Made by a program: the position numbers and the translations under genes. Under the pieces are notes generated by a model, which saw only the letters and a list, made by a program, of their open reading frames with translations, made no database searches and was not told where the DNA came from. A DNA stretch of 6,589 nt, taken from the NCBI GenBank assembly GCA_937880065.1, contig CALFMA010000533.1, positions 1 through 6,589 on the forward strand, in the 5' to 3' direction. This stretch comes from an uncultured Ruminococcus sp. Lineage in GTDB: Bacteria > Bacillota_A > Clostridia > Oscillospirales > Ruminococcaceae. Below, in pieces: positions 6,005 through 6,589 of this stretch. Every line of letters starts with the position of its first letter. Within the stretch, counting starts at the first letter, position 1.

Positions 6005-6027
6005 GGGACGGACAGAACGTCCGCCCC
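6005..6027. repeat. G+C-rich intergenic palindrome between glyA fragment and lipoprotein
   Basis: GGGACGGAC (6005-6013) pairs with GTCCGCCCC (6019-6027) around the five-base loop AGAAC: nine pairs with one mismatch or wobble depending on strand. It is far richer in G+C than its surroundings. On the minus strand it is followed by TGCG and only four T residues, so as a glyA terminator it is marginal. The form resembles short palindromic repeats scattered between genes in clostridial genomes, but copy number cannot be judged here. Confidence 0.6.
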
Positions 6028-6038
6028 TTAGGTCATTT

Positions 6039-6428
6039 TTACTTATAAAGTGGGAATTTCTCGCAGATAGCATTAACGCCTGCACGGATTTCGTCAGCCT
6101 TGTTCTCGAAATCTGTAGCACAGAGGAAGATGTACTCAGCAATCTTTTCCATTTCCTCAACGCCGAGACCTCTTGTTGTAACAGCAGGAGTACCGATTCT
6201 TACACCACTTGTAACAAATGGCTTTTCAGGGTCATTAGGAATGGCATTCTTGTTTGCTGTAATATGAACTTCGTCAAGTCTGTGTTCAAGCTCTTTACCT
6301 GTAATGCCAACTGAACGAAGGTCAACAAGCATCAAGTGATTGTCTGTACCCCCTGAAACCAAGTTGATACCCCGCTTTGTAAGACCCTCTGCCAAAGCCT
6401 TTGCATTTTCGATTATTTGTTCTGCTTC
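6039..6428 (-). CDS. glyA: Serine hydroxymethyltransferase, 5'-truncated C-terminal fragment
   Basis: About 129 residues from [15 protein letters not shown] to the usual C-terminal EKFPLYK match the end of bacterial serine hydroxymethyltransferase (serine + tetrahydrofolate to glycine + methylene-tetrahydrofolate). Visible are [17 protein letters not shown] (fragment residues 23-39), [14 protein letters not shown], and [14 protein letters not shown] (74-87), whose Arg is the known substrate-carboxylate ligand. The family is about 415 residues, so roughly two thirds is missing, including the PLP-binding Lys region. The frame stays open up to 6563, but those extra residues ([10 protein letters not shown] onward) bear no resemblance to the enzyme and are antisense to a phosphatase-like frame. 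No ribosome binding site or start belongs to the fragment, so it is not a functional gene as it stands: either a pseudogene or one side of a chimeric join. Confidence 0.88.
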   Translation of the reverse strand, partial: EAEQIIENAKALAEGLTKRGINLVSGGTDNHLMLVDLRSVGITGKELEHRLDEVHITANKNAIPNDPEKPFVTSGVRIGTPAVTTRGLGVEEMEKIAEYIFLCATDFENKADEIRAGVNAICEKFPLYK

Positions 6429-6467
6429 ATCGACATTAACTGGAAATGTGGTGTTTTCGACTTTTGA
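6429..6467. other. Junction zone between glyA fragment and phosphatase-like sequence
   Basis: Similarity to serine hydroxymethyltransferase stops at about 6428, and the phosphatase-like frame opens only after the TGA at 6465-6467. The bases between match neither gene as far as can be seen. No inverted repeats, target duplications or transposase remains are visible at the join. Confidence 0.5.
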
Positions 6468-6589
6468 ATTTATCAGATAGCTTTTGATTATCTTTTCATG
6501 ATGGAAGAGTTTTTGAAAAAGAATAATATTGATTGTATAGTCAGAGCACATGAATGTGTCCAAGGCGGATATGTCGCTAAATATTATAT
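6468..6589 (+). CDS. Fragment resembling a eukaryote-type PPP Ser/Thr protein phosphatase, open at window edge
   Basis: The plus-strand frame after a TGA at 6465 runs to the window end. From 6501 it reads [20 protein letters not shown] and then QGGYVAKYY. This fits the PPP phosphatase segment 'eFLkkn.ldlIiRAHe.v..GY', where the His of R-A-H is a metal ligand (His248 in PP1). The residues before it (IAFDYLFM) fit less well. Only about 40 codons are visible; the rest of the catalytic domain (GDxHG, GDxVDRG, GNHE) would not be expected here, and the following SAPNY motif would lie beyond the edge. There is no ribosome binding site or upstream gene body, since the sequence turns into antisense glyA within about 40 bases. 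It is best read as part of a foreign gene joined to the bacterial contig, or a captured fragment. Confidence 0.5.
   Translation, partial: MYQIAFDYLFMMEEFLKKNNIDCIVRAHECVQGGYVAKYY

Noticed and set aside
5986..6038. Promoter for the nine-gene operon
   Set aside because: No -10/-35 pair with acceptable match and spacing was found in the short gap; transcription may come from upstream or from a non-canonical promoter.
6429..6563. Complete 174-residue gene starting at 6563 for the serine hydroxymethyltransferase fragment
   Set aside because: The first 45 residues have no similarity to the enzyme and are antisense to the phosphatase-like frame, so the frame extension is accidental.

Overview
The window looks like chromosomal DNA of a low-to-moderate G+C Gram-positive anaerobe, most likely a Ruminococcus-like clostridium. 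The grounds are AGGAGG-type ribosome binding sites before nearly every gene, a tRNA with an encoded CCA end, an intrinsic terminator, Firmicutes-type protein sequences, and a lipoprotein with a long threonine-rich linker of the kind common in ruminococcal secreted proteins. The genus is an inference. All convincing bacterial genes lie on the minus strand, so the map reads from high to low coordinates.

Right end (about 6039-6589): the C-terminal third of serine hydroxymethyltransferase (glyA), broken at its 5' side near 6428. Beyond the break the sequence is unrelated and more A/T-rich. Its last ~90 bases read on the plus strand as a piece of a eukaryote-type PPP serine/threonine protein phosphatase. 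This end is either a recombination scar or, more probably, a chimeric join.

Centre (343-5985): nine tightly packed minus-strand genes, with gaps of 1-15 bp or short overlaps, probably one operon. In order of transcription they are a Thr-rich lipoprotein, a class I SAM methyltransferase, dCTP deaminase (dcd, with an apparent internal deletion of about 20 residues), a TfoX N-terminal-domain protein, a P-loop kinase-like ATPase, a SMI1/KNR4 (SUKH) protein, a small C39-like cysteine peptidase domain, a GNAT acetyltransferase, and the replication-associated recombination ATPase RarA. A G+C-rich palindrome separates the glyA fragment from the lipoprotein. No strong promoter is visible before the lipoprotein. 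Apart from dcd and rarA (nucleotide pool and fork maintenance), the genes show no obvious shared pathway; the set looks like an accumulation of small accessory genes.

Left end (1-280): tRNA-Ser(CGA) with its own good promoter and an intrinsic terminator. The terminator's T-run lies almost against the ribosome binding site of the next gene, a probable alpha/beta hydrolase cut by the window edge.

Several starts were moved inward from the longest open frame because a good Shine-Dalgarno sequence and non-overlap with the upstream gene support the internal ATG (rarA, kinase, TfoX, methyltransferase).
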